Positions 1 through 8,318 of a stretch of DNA of 64,000 bases are shown here, one piece after another (within the stretch, counting starts at the first letter, position 1; each line of letters starts with the position of its first letter). Where the stretch lies: the NCBI RefSeq assembly GCF_001559865.1, contig NZ_LOHE01000045.1, positions 58,103-122,102 on the forward strand. Reading direction: 5' to 3'. The notes beneath the pieces were generated by a model, which saw nothing but the letters and a program-made list of their open reading frames with translations, searched no databases and had not been told where the DNA came from. A program made the translations under genes and the position numbers. Origin of the DNA: Abyssisolibacter fermentans (GTDB taxonomy: Bacteria; Bacillota; Clostridia; Tissierellales; MCWD3).

Positions 1-261
1 TTATCGAAGACAACAGTGTACAATACTTTGAAACTATTTGTTGAAAAAAACATAGTCATAGTAATAAATATTGAAGACAATGAAACAAGATATGATGCAG
101 ATACTTCGTTTCATGGACATTTTAAATGTAGGAAATGTAAACGAGTATATGATTTCAGGTTAGAAATGCCACACATCAAAGACCTAGAAGGGTTTGATAT
201 TGATGAGTACCATTTCTATTTAAAAGGTGTATGCAAAAGCTGTAAAATACAGCAAAACTAA
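1..261 (+). CDS. Fur/PerR-family metalloregulator, C-terminal part (5' end outside window)
   Basis: The reading frame is open from base 1 ([13 protein letters not shown]), which is the end of the Fur-family winged-helix recognition helix, so the gene begins upstream of the window. The rest is the dimerisation and metal domain: an HGHF histidine motif followed by two CxxC pairs (CRKC and CKSC) that form the structural zinc site of Fur, PerR and Zur. It ends 33 bp before a rubrerythrin gene, a peroxide-defence enzyme. That makes a PerR-like peroxide sensor the best guess, though the sequence alone does not exclude Fur or Zur. The GTG at base 16 is an internal codon, not the start. Confidence 0.85.
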   Translation, partial: LSKTTVYNTLKLFVEKNIVIVINIEDNETRYDADTSFHGHFKCRKCKRVYDFRLEMPHIKDLEGFDIDEYHFYLKGVCKSCKIQQN

Positions 262-293
262 ATAAATATAAATATAAAATGGAGGAATGTAAA

Positions 294-842
294 ATGAAAA
301 AATTTGTATGTACTGTTTGTGGTTATGTTCACGAAGGAGAAAATGCTCCAGAAAAATGCCCTCAATGTGGCGTTCCAGCAGATAAATTTGTTGAGCAAGA
401 ATCAGTAGAAGATTTAGTATGGGCTGACGAGCATAAAATAGGTATAGCAAAAGGTTTAGATGAAAAAGTAGTTGAAGATTTAAGAGCTAACTTTATGGGA
501 GAATGTACAGAAGTAGGAATGTACCTTGCCATGAGCAGACAAGCAGATAGAGAAGGATACCCAGAGATAGCAGAAGCGTATAAAAGAATAGCTTTCGAAG
601 AAGCAGAACATGCTGCTAAATTTGCAGAATTATTAGGAGAAGTAGTAGTAGCTGATACAAAAACAAACCTACAAATGAGAGTAGATGCAGAACATGGTGC
701 TTGTAAAGGAAAGAAAGATTTAGCTACAAGAGCAAAAGAATTAAATTATGATGCAATACATGACACAGTGCATGAAATGTGCAAGGATGAAGCAAGGCAT
801 GGTTCTGCTTTTAGAGGGCTTCTTAATAGATATTTTGGATAA
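294..842 (+). CDS. rbr: Reverse rubrerythrin (rubredoxin domain first), peroxide reductase
   Basis: The product has 182 residues. Residues 1-35 form a rubredoxin domain with two Cys pairs (CTVCGY and CPQCG). The rest is a ferritin-like di-iron domain with the ligand segments [18 protein letters not shown] and KDEARHG. Rubredoxin at the N-terminus marks the 'reverse' rubrerythrins of clostridia, which reduce H2O2 and O2 with electrons from NADH via rubredoxin oxidoreductases. The start is the ATG at 294, eight bases after GGAGG (281-285); an upstream in-frame ATG at 279 overlaps the ribosome site and is rejected. It lies directly behind a Fur/PerR-type gene, so peroxide induction is likely. 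Confidence 0.93.
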   Translation: MKKFVCTVCGYVHEGENAPEKCPQCGVPADKFVEQESVEDLVWADEHKIGIAKGLDEKVVEDLRANFMGECTEVGMYLAMSRQADREGYPEIAEAYKRIAFEEAEHAAKFAELLGEVVVADTKTNLQMRVDAEHGACKGKKDLATRAKELNYDAIHDTVHEMCKDEARHGSAFRGLLNRYFG

Positions 843-952
843 GGGTTATATAGATTAAAAACTTAATAATATCAAGTGTAGAACATTATACTACTGTATT
901 ATAATATAACTTTTTATATTATCACAAAATTTATTAAGTCTTTATGATTTTT

Positions 953-1016
953 AACAAATGGTTAGCATTTATTATAGATTTTAAAATCTATAAAAATAAA
1001 TGCTAATCATTTTGTT
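953..1016 (+). terminator. Long stem-loop after rubrerythrin
   Basis: A near-perfect inverted repeat: AACAAATGGTTAGCATTTAT pairs with a copy ending at 1015, and an inner TATAGATTTT pairs with AAAATCTATA. The stem is about 28 bp with very little loop. It is probably a terminator; the DNA is AT-rich and there is only a short T run after it. Confidence 0.55.
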
Positions 1017-1103
1017 ATAAGTGTGTATCTTAACACATTTAACAGCTTTGTAAGCAAAGTATTAAATACTTATTAATAATTTTAGTATTAGCACATTTTC
1101 TGT

Positions 1104-1227
1104 ATTTTGAAGAGACAGAAAATTGTTTTATTAATAAAAAGAATTAAAAATGAGGATTGTGATTAAGAGGATGTACATACTTAGTAAACGAGTGGAGGAA
1201 GATTTCATAACAGTATTAAGAGTGGGT
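1104..1227 (+). repeat. Direct repeat, copy A, left of the AAA/TOPRIM module
   Basis: This stretch (ATTTTGAAGAGACAGAAA ... GATTGTGATTAAGAGGATGT ... GTGGAGGAAGATTTCATAAC) is recognisably the same as 3572-3690, with several mismatches and small indels. The two copies bracket the two-gene module at 1602-3499 in the same orientation. There is no coding potential. It could be an insertion scar, a duplicated integration target or a dispersed repeat. Confidence 0.6.
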
Positions 1228-1280
1228 ATTAAAAAAATTGGGCGAATTTGCTAAAAAAGTCTTTAAAAATTAGAAATAAA

Positions 1281-1317
1281 AAAACAAGTTCTGTGTTATA
1301 AGTAGAACTTGTTTTTT
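1281..1317 (+). terminator. Rho-independent terminator
   Basis: Stem AAAACAAGTTCT paired with AGAACTTGTTTT around a 9-base loop, ending in a run of six T. The sequence from 843 to 1601 otherwise holds only this hairpin, the stem at 953 and the direct repeat; no gene is seen. Confidence 0.75.
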
Positions 1318-1601
1318 ATATATATAGGTGTCATTTTAAAAACTCTTTAATGACAATTAAAGAAAGGCTATCCAATATTCTTAACAATTTTGTAAGGGAT
1401 AACGTTGAAATAATTCAAATGGATTTTAAATAATGAACATTACAATTAATAAAAAGTAATAATTAGTAACGTTTATGGATATAATACATAACAAAACAAA
1501 TAAATCGTGAAAATAAATGCAACAAAATATTGCGTATTATTGAAAGGAGTGCTACAATGATAATTGATAGAAGAATTATTTTACCAAAAAGGAGTGAGAT
1601 T

Positions 1602-2894
1602 ATGGAAGTCAAGAGAATAGAGGTGCAAGGCTTCAAAAACATAAAAAAAATAAACTTTGATTTCAATGTTATAAATGCATTAGTATCTATAAATAACTAT
1701 GGTAAATCAAATATATTAGATGCAATTGACTTTGGTATAGATTTTATTAAAAATAATAGTTCTGTAAAGTCGGATATGATGGAATATTTATCTGTAATTC
1801 CAGTTAATAAAAATATGAGTAATGAGACCTATTCTTTTTTAATTGAGTTTGAAATCAAAGTTAAGGGAGACGCCTATTTGGTTGAATACAGTTATTGTTT
1901 TAAGTGGGAGAGTGATGAAGAAGATTCTACTAAAAAAATACATGGTGAAAAGTTAAGATTTAAGAAAAATTCAAAAGGTCAAAAATATAATACATACTTT
2001 AGTAGGTCAGATAAAAAAGCAACTTATCAAACATCAAAAACTGGAAGAAACAATAAGAAAATTTTGATTGATGATGATAGTTTAATTATTAATAAATTAT
2101 TAGCATATGATGATTTATTCTATTTAGATATTGTAAAAGCAATTAATAATATAAATTTTTATATTAATCGTTCATTTGATGCGACAAATTCATTTGAATT
2201 TAATCCTTTACAAAAAAAGGGGAAAAATGTTTTAGATATTTCAAATGCAGAAAATATTCCTAGAGTGATATACACAATAAAGAAAAAGTATCCTGATAAA
2301 TATGAATTAATTAAAAATACTTTTATAGATTTATTTCCAAATATTGAGGATATAGTTGTTGAAGAAATTCTAAAAGGAAATGAAATAATTGGAGATATTC
2401 CAGAAAATGCTCCATATAAAATTTCAAATGAAATTTATTTAATATTTGTTAAAGATAAAAATATCGAGACGGTTTTAGAATTCACAAATTTATCAACGGG
2501 AGCAAAAAGAATATTTTTATTTTTAACATATATAGTTTTAGCTGAAATTAACAGTGTTCAAATTATTGCAATTGAAGAATTAGAGAATTCAATTCATCCT
2601 AGTTTATTTAATAGATTTATTAATATATTATCTCAACTGGCTTCGGATAATTTAAAAATTATATTATCCAGCCATTCTCCATACATTGTTCAATATATGG
2701 AATTAGATGATATTTTTGTAGGCATACCAAATAGTAAGGGTTTAGCTAATTTTTCTAAAATAAAGAAGTCATCAAAGAAAAAGATTACTAAAATGGCTGA
2801 TATGTATGGGATGTCAACTGGTGATTATATATTTGAACAGATGAATGGCTCGATTGATGATATAGAAGAATTAAATAGTTTTTTGGAGGAGTAA
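1602..2894 (+). CDS. AAA family ATPase (AAA_15/AAA_21, OLD/RloA-like), putative defence protein
   Basis: A 430-residue SMC/ABC-like ATPase of the class paired with TOPRIM nucleases in phage-defence modules. The Walker A is a reduced form, NNYGKSN (GKS at residues 34-36). A signature-like LSTGAKR, a Walker B IIAIEELENS and a switch histidine in LSSHSPYI follow in the last third. The middle is the variable insertion of this class. The start at 1602 has GGAG seven bases upstream and begins with the usual MEVKRIEVQGFKNIK; the ATG at 1557, also behind AGGAG, would add 15 residues. It is followed after two bases by the TOPRIM gene, so the two are co-translated. OLD/Gabija, PARIS and RloAB are all related layouts; the exact family is not decided here. 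Confidence 0.85.
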   Translation: MEVKRIEVQGFKNIKKINFDFNVINALVSINNYGKSNILDAIDFGIDFIKNNSSVKSDMMEYLSVIPVNKNMSNETYSFLIEFEIKVKGDAYLVEYSYCFKWESDEEDSTKKIHGEKLRFKKNSKGQKYNTYFSRSDKKATYQTSKTGRNNKKILIDDDSLIINKLLAYDDLFYLDIVKAINNINFYINRSFDATNSFEFNPLQKKGKNVLDISNAENIPRVIYTIKKKYPDKYELIKNTFIDLFPNIEDIVVEEILKGNEIIGDIPENAPYKISNEIYLIFVKDKNIETVLEFTNLSTGAKRIFLFLTYIVLAEINSVQIIAIEELENSIHPSLFNRFINILSQLASDNLKIILSSHSPYIVQYMELDDIFVGIPNSKGLANFSKIKKSSKKKITKMADMYGMSTGDYIFEQMNGSIDDIEELNSFLEE

Positions 2895-2896
2895 TT

Positions 2897-3499
2897 ATGG
2901 ATAGGGGGATAATTATTTTTGTAGAAGGGGAAACAGACGCAGAAATTTACCAAGAAATAAAAATTTTTTTAAGACGAAAAAATGGAAATAGGGAATTTGA
3001 TTTCAAGAAGATAGTAGTAAAAAATTTAAAAGGTATTGGAAACTTTAAAAATAAAGCGTCAGGATATTGCAAAAAATTATTACAAGAAAATCCCAATATT
3101 GATTTTACAGTCTTTCTTTGTTATGATACGGATGTTTTTGGGGCTCACAAAAAGCCTCCTATTGATAGGAAGAAAATAGAGAAAAGTTTAAGAGAGCTTA
3201 AAGTTAACAATGTCTATCATATTAAAGCTAAGAAATCTATAGAGGATTGGATTTTATGTGATATTAAAGGGTTAAAAAGGCATCTAAGGTTACCTGAAAA
3301 AACTAAAGTTACTGGTTTAAATGGATATGAAAAGTTGTGTAATCTTTTTAAAAAAGCTAATAAAGTGTATTCAAAAGGGTCAAAAGTTTCTGGGTTAGTA
3401 AAATCTTTGGATATTGAAAAAATAACTTGTAATAATTGTTCTTCTATAAAAGAATTATGCAAAATACTTGAAGTAAATTGTGATAAAATAAAAGATTAA
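2897..3499 (+). CDS. TOPRIM-type putative nuclease partner of the AAA ATPase
   Basis: 200 residues. The N-terminus IIIFVEGETDAEIY has the TOPRIM glutamate strand (E in VEGETD), and FLCYDTDVFG near residues 72-81 gives the TOPRIM DxD motif. IEDWIL later in the protein resembles a conserved segment of RloB/AriB-type proteins. The gene starts two bases after the ATPase stop with its GGAGG inside the ATPase end. In known AAA+TOPRIM systems the ATPase senses phage and licenses a TOPRIM nuclease; that role is inferred from architecture only. At ~200 aa it is shorter than AriB of PARIS and closer in size to RloB-like proteins. Confidence 0.75.
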   Translation: MDRGIIIFVEGETDAEIYQEIKIFLRRKNGNREFDFKKIVVKNLKGIGNFKNKASGYCKKLLQENPNIDFTVFLCYDTDVFGAHKKPPIDRKKIEKSLRELKVNNVYHIKAKKSIEDWILCDIKGLKRHLRLPEKTKVTGLNGYEKLCNLFKKANKVYSKGSKVSGLVKSLDIEKITCNNCSSIKELCKILEVNCDKIKD

Positions 3500-3571
3500 T
3501 GTGGTAATAAAGCTACTGATAGGTATTCAAAGCATATATAGGTATAGAACAAATTATATATTCTATTCTTC

Positions 3572-3690
3572 ATTTTGAAGAGAAAGAAATTTTTTTTTAC
3601 TGTGAAAAGGATTAAAAATAATGATTGTGATTAAGAGGGTGTTCATAATTTAGTGCAAACAAAGTGGAGCAAGAAATTACGATAGTATGT
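3572..3690 (+). repeat. Direct repeat, copy B, right of the AAA/TOPRIM module
   Basis: Matches 1104-1227 in order and orientation (ATTTTGAAGAGAAAGAAA ... GATTGTGATTAAGAGGGTGT ... GTGGAGCAAGAAATTAC). Together the copies frame about 2.35 kb containing only the ATPase and TOPRIM genes. Confidence 0.6.
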
Positions 3691-3714
3691 ACGGGCAACT
3701 TATTGCCCGTTTTC
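3691..3714 (+). terminator. Terminator downstream of the TOPRIM gene
   Basis: ACGGGCAA pairs with TTGCCCGT around CTTA, then TTTTC. It is the only GC-rich hairpin near and lies between converging genes, right after repeat copy B. Confidence 0.65.
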
Positions 3715-3747
3715 AAGTACAGAAAGTCTGAGTTTTTGCTATTAATA

Positions 3748-4509
3748 CTATATTTTATTTAATAACTTTTCTTTTTTTTGATTAAATTCAATTTCTGAAA
3801 TAATACCTTCTTCCATCAAATTTTTTAATTCTCTAAGTTCATCATATACATTATTCGCTATATTATTATTAGAATCTGACTTATTTCTCTGCAATTCTTT
3901 TTCAGGTATTTTTTTCATTAATAGATCATAAAAAGTACCATTAAACATCATACTGCATTTTTTATTACTGTACTTGTATTCTACGACTACCTTTCTATCA
4001 TCAGCTTTCGATTTATGGCTACTTATTGGTTCAATATAATCAAAGGGATAATATATTGAGCCTCCTCCTTCAATTTTAAGTTCATTATAAACATTTCCAT
4101 ACATATAGAAGCATGAAATATTGTTAATATTTAAAGAAAGTTTTTCAACTCCATTTGTATGTGTATGTAATAAATATAAGATGTTTTGCTGTATCCACAA
4201 ATAAAATTGCATACTTCTTCCTTCGTTAATAAATATATTATCAGATTCAATAGTTTCAAGTAGTTGATTAAATTGTTCTTTATTGAAGCCATTTGACCAG
4301 CTGTAAGATTTAGCATCAAATAAAGGATGTCCTCCATAATATAAAACTTCAAGATAGAAATCTGGAACTCCATTTTTAAGTCTATGCTGTTTTTTTAACT
4401 CTTCTAAACTAGCATATGCTTCTTGTAATTCAGTATTTACATCTTTTTTTGATGCAATAATGAGTATTATAATAAATAGAATAATGAAAAATACTATAAC
4501 TACCCACAT
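3748..4509 (-). CDS. Membrane-anchored protein with C-terminal SHOCT domain
   Basis: About 253 residues. The N-terminus is one hydrophobic helix (MWVVIVFFIILFIIILIIA) that should anchor it in the membrane, and the last ~32 residues are a SHOCT domain (LKNLMEEGIISEIEFNQKK), a short helical segment often found at the end of bacterial membrane proteins and probably an oligomerisation element. The middle is not recognised; it may be a PH-like beta domain. The ATG at 4509 follows AGGTGA with eight bases spacing; a GTG at 4521 is the alternative. It is transcribed alone, towards the AAA/TOPRIM module. Function unknown. Confidence 0.7.
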   Translation of the reverse strand: MWVVIVFFIILFIIILIIASKKDVNTELQEAYASLEELKKQHRLKNGVPDFYLEVLYYGGHPLFDAKSYSWSNGFNKEQFNQLLETIESDNIFINEGRSMQFYLWIQQNILYLLHTHTNGVEKLSLNINNISCFYMYGNVYNELKIEGGGSIYYPFDYIEPISSHKSKADDRKVVVEYKYSNKKCSMMFNGTFYDLLMKKIPEKELQRNKSDSNNNIANNVYDELRELKNLMEEGIISEIEFNQKKEKLLNKI

Positions 4510-4695
4510 TTTATCACTCACCTTTCCACGTTGTTTTAAGCAATAATGATTATATCACACAAAACACAAACACACTTCAATAATTATCATTTAAATCCAT
4601 CATTAATCAAAAATTCTACATTAAATGTTTGTTTCCAACTTATCAAAAATAATGTAATTTGAAAGATATTTTAATAACAATTTTAATTTGAAGTC

Positions 4696-4725
4696 TTGAC
4701 TCTACCCTTAAAGAGAAAGTATTCT
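4696..4725 (+). promoter_or_regulatory. Candidate promoter with a MerR-like dyad and long spacer
   Basis: TTGACT (4696-4701) and TATTCT (4720-4725) are 18 bases apart, and the spacer holds CTACCCTTAAAGAG with partial dyad symmetry. Such layouts (-35 TTGACTC followed by CTACC) are typical of promoters untwisted by MerR-family activators. No MerR gene is nearby. It leads into a broken small gene. Confidence 0.35.
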
Positions 4726-4766
4726 TTAAACATAGGTAATATTTTTAAAGAAAGAAGGTAAAAGCT

Positions 4767-4883
4767 ATGAGAAATATAATTGAATCATATATTGATTGTA
4801 TATGGAACAAAGATTTCGAGGATGATTAGCTGGCAGAAATTCAATTTCTGGTGATGAGATGTAAATCTCACAATGTATTTTAA
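4767..4883 (+). pseudogene. Short broken ORF with in-frame TAG
   Basis: ATG at 4767 follows AGAAGG at good spacing and reads MRNIIESYIDCIWNKDFEDD before TAG (4827-4829). The same frame continues LAEIQFLVMRCKSHNVF to TAA at 4881. TAG is one base from TGG (Trp), so a nonsense mutation in a small gene is plausible. The family is not recognised. The promoter-like sequence upstream suggests it was once an expressed gene. The rest of 4510-5069 shows only the palindrome at 4977. Confidence 0.35.
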
Positions 4884-4976
4884 AAATAATTAGTGGTATA
4901 AACATAAAAATCTCTAAATAAACAACTATTTGTTGTAAAATAACATATGAAAATTCATCTTAAGGAAAATTTTTTT

Positions 4977-4994
4977 AACTGCCAATTGGCAGTT
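4977..4994 (+). promoter_or_regulatory. Perfect 18-bp palindrome upstream of ECF sigma operon
   Basis: AACTGCCAATTGGCAGTT is a perfect palindrome 75 bp before the sigma factor start. It has no T run and sits in the leader region, so it looks more like an operator for a dimeric regulator than a terminator. The protein that binds it is unknown. Confidence 0.4.
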
Positions 4995-5069
4995 ATTTAA
5001 ATATATTTTCAAATTTTGTAGCTTTTTGAGGTGTTAAAGGGTATTCATAGTGAAAGGAGGGTTCAGCTT

Positions 5070-5558
5070 ATGGAACAACAATCATTGCGTACGGATGATT
5101 GTTTGGAAAGTGTTATAAAAGCATATTCCAATATGGTTTATAGATTAGCTTTTTCACAGACAAGAAATAAAAGCAGTGCTGATGATATTTATCAAGAAGT
5201 TTTTTTTCGATACATCAAAAAAACCCCACGGTTTGAAACAGAGAAACATAGAAAAGCTTGGCTTATTCGAGTTACTATCAACTGTTGTAAAAAAATGTGG
5301 ACATCTTCTTGGAGGAAAAAAATAGTGCCATTAGATGAAACCATTGTTTTTGAAACAAAGGAAGAAACTAATCTTCACTATGAACTTCAAAAACTGCCAG
5401 TGAAGTATAGAGCAGTAATACACCTGTTTTATTATGAGGATTTAAGCATAGAAGAAATTAGTGAAACATTAAATCAAAAACCATCTACTATCAGAACACA
5501 GCTTACACGTGCAAGATATAAGCTGAAAGAAATTTTGAAGGAGGGTTATAATGTTTAG
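5070..5558 (+). CDS. ECF-type RNA polymerase sigma factor
   Basis: 162 residues with the two ECF domains: region 2 (AYSNMVYRLAFSQTRNKSSA ... DDIYQEVFFRYIKK) and region 4 (LPVKYRAVIHLFYYEDLS, then the helix-turn-helix EISETLNQKPSTIRTQLTRA). The start at 5070 has AAAGGAGG nine bases upstream. The next gene overlaps its end by eight bases and encodes a single-pass membrane protein of the DUF4179 anti-sigma type, the usual partner that holds such sigma factors at the membrane until a signal arrives. The signal cannot be read from the sequence. Confidence 0.92.
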   Translation: MEQQSLRTDDCLESVIKAYSNMVYRLAFSQTRNKSSADDIYQEVFFRYIKKTPRFETEKHRKAWLIRVTINCCKKMWTSSWRKKIVPLDETIVFETKEETNLHYELQKLPVKYRAVIHLFYYEDLSIEEISETLNQKPSTIRTQLTRARYKLKEILKEGYNV

Positions 5559-6612
5559 AGAAAACTATAGTAACATGAACGAACAAATTTCTCCCGACCA
5601 AGAGCTTGTAAATAAAATTATTCAATCAATAGATGAGCCTAAAAGAGAAACAAATAAAATGAAAATCTTTTTTCGTAAACCTATTGTAATTATGGCAATG
5701 CTTATAGCACTTGTTTTAACTGTGACACCTGTAGTTGCTGTTAATGTGCCTGCTGTTTATGAACTCATGTATTTTGTTTCTCCAACTGTTGCACAGTTTT
5801 TTATGCCTGTGCAAAAATCCTGCGAGGATAATGGTATCAAAATAGAGGTTGTATCAGCATATATTCATAATAATATAGCTGAAATTTACATTACAATGCA
5901 AGACCTTATCGGAGAGCGTGTTGATGAAACTACAGACCTTTATGACAGTTATTCTATTAATCGACCATTCGACAGTTTTGCAACTTGTCAGCTTATTGAA
6001 TATGACGAGATAACAAAAACAGCAACATTTCTCATATCTATAACAGAGTGGGGTAACAAAAAAATTGCTGGTGATAAAATAACTTTTTCTGTTAGAGAAT
6101 TTATCAGTGATAAACATACGTATAATGAAATACCGATTGCAGTAGATTTAACAACTATTATAAGTACACAATCAACAAAGCAAGTTTCACTAAGGGGTGG
6201 TAGTGGTCCCAAATACAAAGAATATTTTGCAAACCACGAAAGCAAGGCTAAAGTTCTTGTTCCATTTGCTCCAATGAATTTCCCAGTTGAGGGCATTGAT
6301 TTCACAGGTATTGGATATGTAGATGGCATGCTTCATATTCAAACATCTGTTATTGATAATTTAACTAAGGATAATCATGGATACTTTTTCTTAAGAGATA
6401 AGAACGGACAAAAAATTCAATGTGTTTATAAGGCTGGTTTTGTTGAGAATATTTATAGTGATAGTAGAGTTGATTATGAGGAATATGTATTCGACATCCC
6501 CCAATCAGAAATTGGTCAATATTCGCTTTATGGAACTTTTGTTACGAGTGGATTATATACAGAGGGGAATTGGCAAGTAACATTTCCTCTTGAAGAAATA
6601 AATAATAATTGA
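5551..6612 (+). CDS. DUF4179-type membrane anti-sigma factor
   Basis: 353 residues: a short cytoplasmic N-terminus (DQELVNKIIQSIDEP), one membrane helix (PIVIMAMLIALVLTVTPVVA) around residues 48-67, and a large extracytoplasmic part beginning with the DUF4179-like segment (VPAVYELMYFVSPTVAQFF ... CEDNGIKIEVVSAY). This layout is that of anti-sigma factors encoded behind ECF sigma genes in Firmicutes. Translation is coupled: the start overlaps the sigma gene by eight bases and GAAGGAGG precedes it. It probably binds the sigma factor inside and senses an envelope signal outside; that is inferred. Confidence 0.8.
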   Translation: MFRENYSNMNEQISPDQELVNKIIQSIDEPKRETNKMKIFFRKPIVIMAMLIALVLTVTPVVAVNVPAVYELMYFVSPTVAQFFMPVQKSCEDNGIKIEVVSAYIHNNIAEIYITMQDLIGERVDETTDLYDSYSINRPFDSFATCQLIEYDEITKTATFLISITEWGNKKIAGDKITFSVREFISDKHTYNEIPIAVDLTTIISTQSTKQVSLRGGSGPKYKEYFANHESKAKVLVPFAPMNFPVEGIDFTGIGYVDGMLHIQTSVIDNLTKDNHGYFFLRDKNGQKIQCVYKAGFVENIYSDSRVDYEEYVFDIPQSEIGQYSLYGTFVTSGLYTEGNWQVTFPLEEINNN

Positions 6613-6706
6613 TTTGAGTAGAGAATTTAATCCTTAAGTTATTTTAATAACAGAATTACTAGTGTACTTGATTGTTTTCAAAAATTTTCAAAACGCTTTT
6701 TAGTAA

Positions 6707-6744
6707 TAGTAATATTATTATTTTTATAGATAATAATATTACTA
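6707..6744 (+). terminator. Perfect AT-rich stem-loop between anti-sigma gene and ger operon
   Basis: TAGTAATATTATTA pairs perfectly (14 bp) with TAATAATATTACTA around a 10-base loop. It ends 28 bp before the GerA start. It may terminate the sigma operon or shape the ger leader. Confidence 0.45.
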
Positions 6745-6772
6745 TAATTTGTTTTTGGGGTATGGTGGAAAT

Positions 6773-8296
6773 ATGAATAATCTTGGAAATAGTATTAAGG
6801 ATAAATCAAATAATAGATTTGAAATTACTAATATGAAAATTTTTAAAAATATTGTATCTAATGTTGATATTATAAAAAAGGCTTTTGATAATTGCAATGA
6901 CATTGTTATAAGACAATTAAATATTGGAGATGACCATAAATTTAAAGCAGTTCTCATATATATCGAGGGAATGGTAAATACGGAAGTAATTGAATTTTCA
7001 GTAATAAATAAGCTAACTAATAATAATTGTGAGATTAAAAATAAAAAGCACTTTAAATATTTACTTGGTATCAATGAAAATGATATAACTACTAAAATGG
7101 ATATTGCTATTAAAACAATACTACAAGGTGGAGCAGTGTTATTAATAGATAGAGTTAATTATGCTTTATTATTGAATTATAAAAACCCACCAAAGAGAGA
7201 TATTAGTGAGCCACCTATAGAGACGAATATTAGAGGTCCTAGAGAAGGCTTTACAGAATCCTTAACTACAAATGTTTGTTTATTAAGGAAAAGAATTAAG
7301 AGTATTCATTTAAAAGTAGAATATTTTATTATTGGAAAACAAACTAAAACGGATATAGAGATTGTTTATTTAGATAATATTGCAGATAAAAGAGTTATAG
7401 AAAAAGTTAGAGCAAGGTTAGAAAAAATAGATGCAAATTCCATTGTAGATTCATCATACATTGAAGAATACATAGCAGATGGTGGTATATTAAATGTTTT
7501 TCCAACAATATTTCACACTGAAAAACCAGATACTGTAGCAAGAAAAATATTACAAGGGAAGGTTGCATTGTTAATAGATGGGAGTCCAACTATTTTAACC
7601 GTTCCATGTACTTTTATTGAACATCTCCAAGCAGAGGAAGATTATTATAACAATTATATATTAGCAACTATAGATAGAGTAATTAGATTTTTTTCTTTTT
7701 TATTAGCTATGTTATTACCAGCATTTTGGGTTTCAATAAGTACATTTCACCAGGAGCTTATTCCTACATCATTAGTTGTAACTGTAGTAAAGGCAAGGAG
7801 TGGATTACCCTTTCCAACTTTAGTAGAAGCTTTTTTTATGCTAGGTGCGTATGAAATTATTAAGGAGGCTGGAATAAGGATGCCCGAACCTGTAGGGCAA
7901 GCAATAAGTGTTGTTGGGGCATTAGTACTTGGACAGTCTGCTGTGTCAGCTGGATTAGTAAGTACTCCTATGGTAATAGTTATTGCTGTTACAGGCATTA
8001 CTGGTTATGTTATACCTTCTGTAGAATTGACAAGAAGTTTGATATTTCCCAAATATATATTTCTTTTTCTTGGGGGGAGTTTTGGATTAATAGGTTTATT
8101 ATCTGGTCAATTATTTTTATTGATATATTTATTATCTTTACGTTCCTTTGGTGTTCCTTATCTATATCCTTTTGGACCTTTAGATTCAGACATATTAAAA
8201 GATAACATTTATAGGGAGCCAATAAACAGAAGTAAGAGAAAGTATAAAATATCTTTATTTATAGAAAGTATAAGGAAGAAATTAAAAGGAAAATAG
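6773..8296 (+). CDS. GerA-family spore germination protein (A subunit)
   Basis: 507 residues of the GerA family: a soluble N-terminal half with FKNIVSNVDIIKKAFDN, a central GPREGFTESLTTNVCLLRKR segment that is a hallmark of the family, and about five membrane helices in the last 200 residues. It is the A subunit of an inner spore membrane germinant receptor. The start at 6773 follows GGTGGAA. Genes for the C and B subunits follow at once in the order A-C-B, so this operon can encode a complete receptor. Such genes are normally expressed in the forespore under sigma-G; no sigma-G promoter could be assigned with certainty. Confidence 0.93.
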   Translation: MNNLGNSIKDKSNNRFEITNMKIFKNIVSNVDIIKKAFDNCNDIVIRQLNIGDDHKFKAVLIYIEGMVNTEVIEFSVINKLTNNNCEIKNKKHFKYLLGINENDITTKMDIAIKTILQGGAVLLIDRVNYALLLNYKNPPKRDISEPPIETNIRGPREGFTESLTTNVCLLRKRIKSIHLKVEYFIIGKQTKTDIEIVYLDNIADKRVIEKVRARLEKIDANSIVDSSYIEEYIADGGILNVFPTIFHTEKPDTVARKILQGKVALLIDGSPTILTVPCTFIEHLQAEEDYYNNYILATIDRVIRFFSFLLAMLLPAFWVSISTFHQELIPTSLVVTVVKARSGLPFPTLVEAFFMLGAYEIIKEAGIRMPEPVGQAISVVGALVLGQSAVSAGLVSTPMVIVIAVTGITGYVIPSVELTRSLIFPKYIFLFLGGSFGLIGLLSGQLFLLIYLLSLRSFGVPYLYPFGPLDSDILKDNIYREPINRSKRKYKISLFIESIRKKLKGK

Positions 8297-8318
8297 TAAC
8301 AGTAGAAGAGGGGTAAAG

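Noticed and set aside
279..293. ATG at 279 as the rubrerythrin start
   Set aside because: It overlaps the GGAGG ribosome site that serves the ATG at 294, and homologues start MKKF-like.
1557..1601. ATG 1557 as the start of the AAA ATPase
   Set aside because: It has a fair ribosome site, but the ATG at 1602 has an equally good one and begins with the family's usual first strand; the extra 15 residues have no equivalent.
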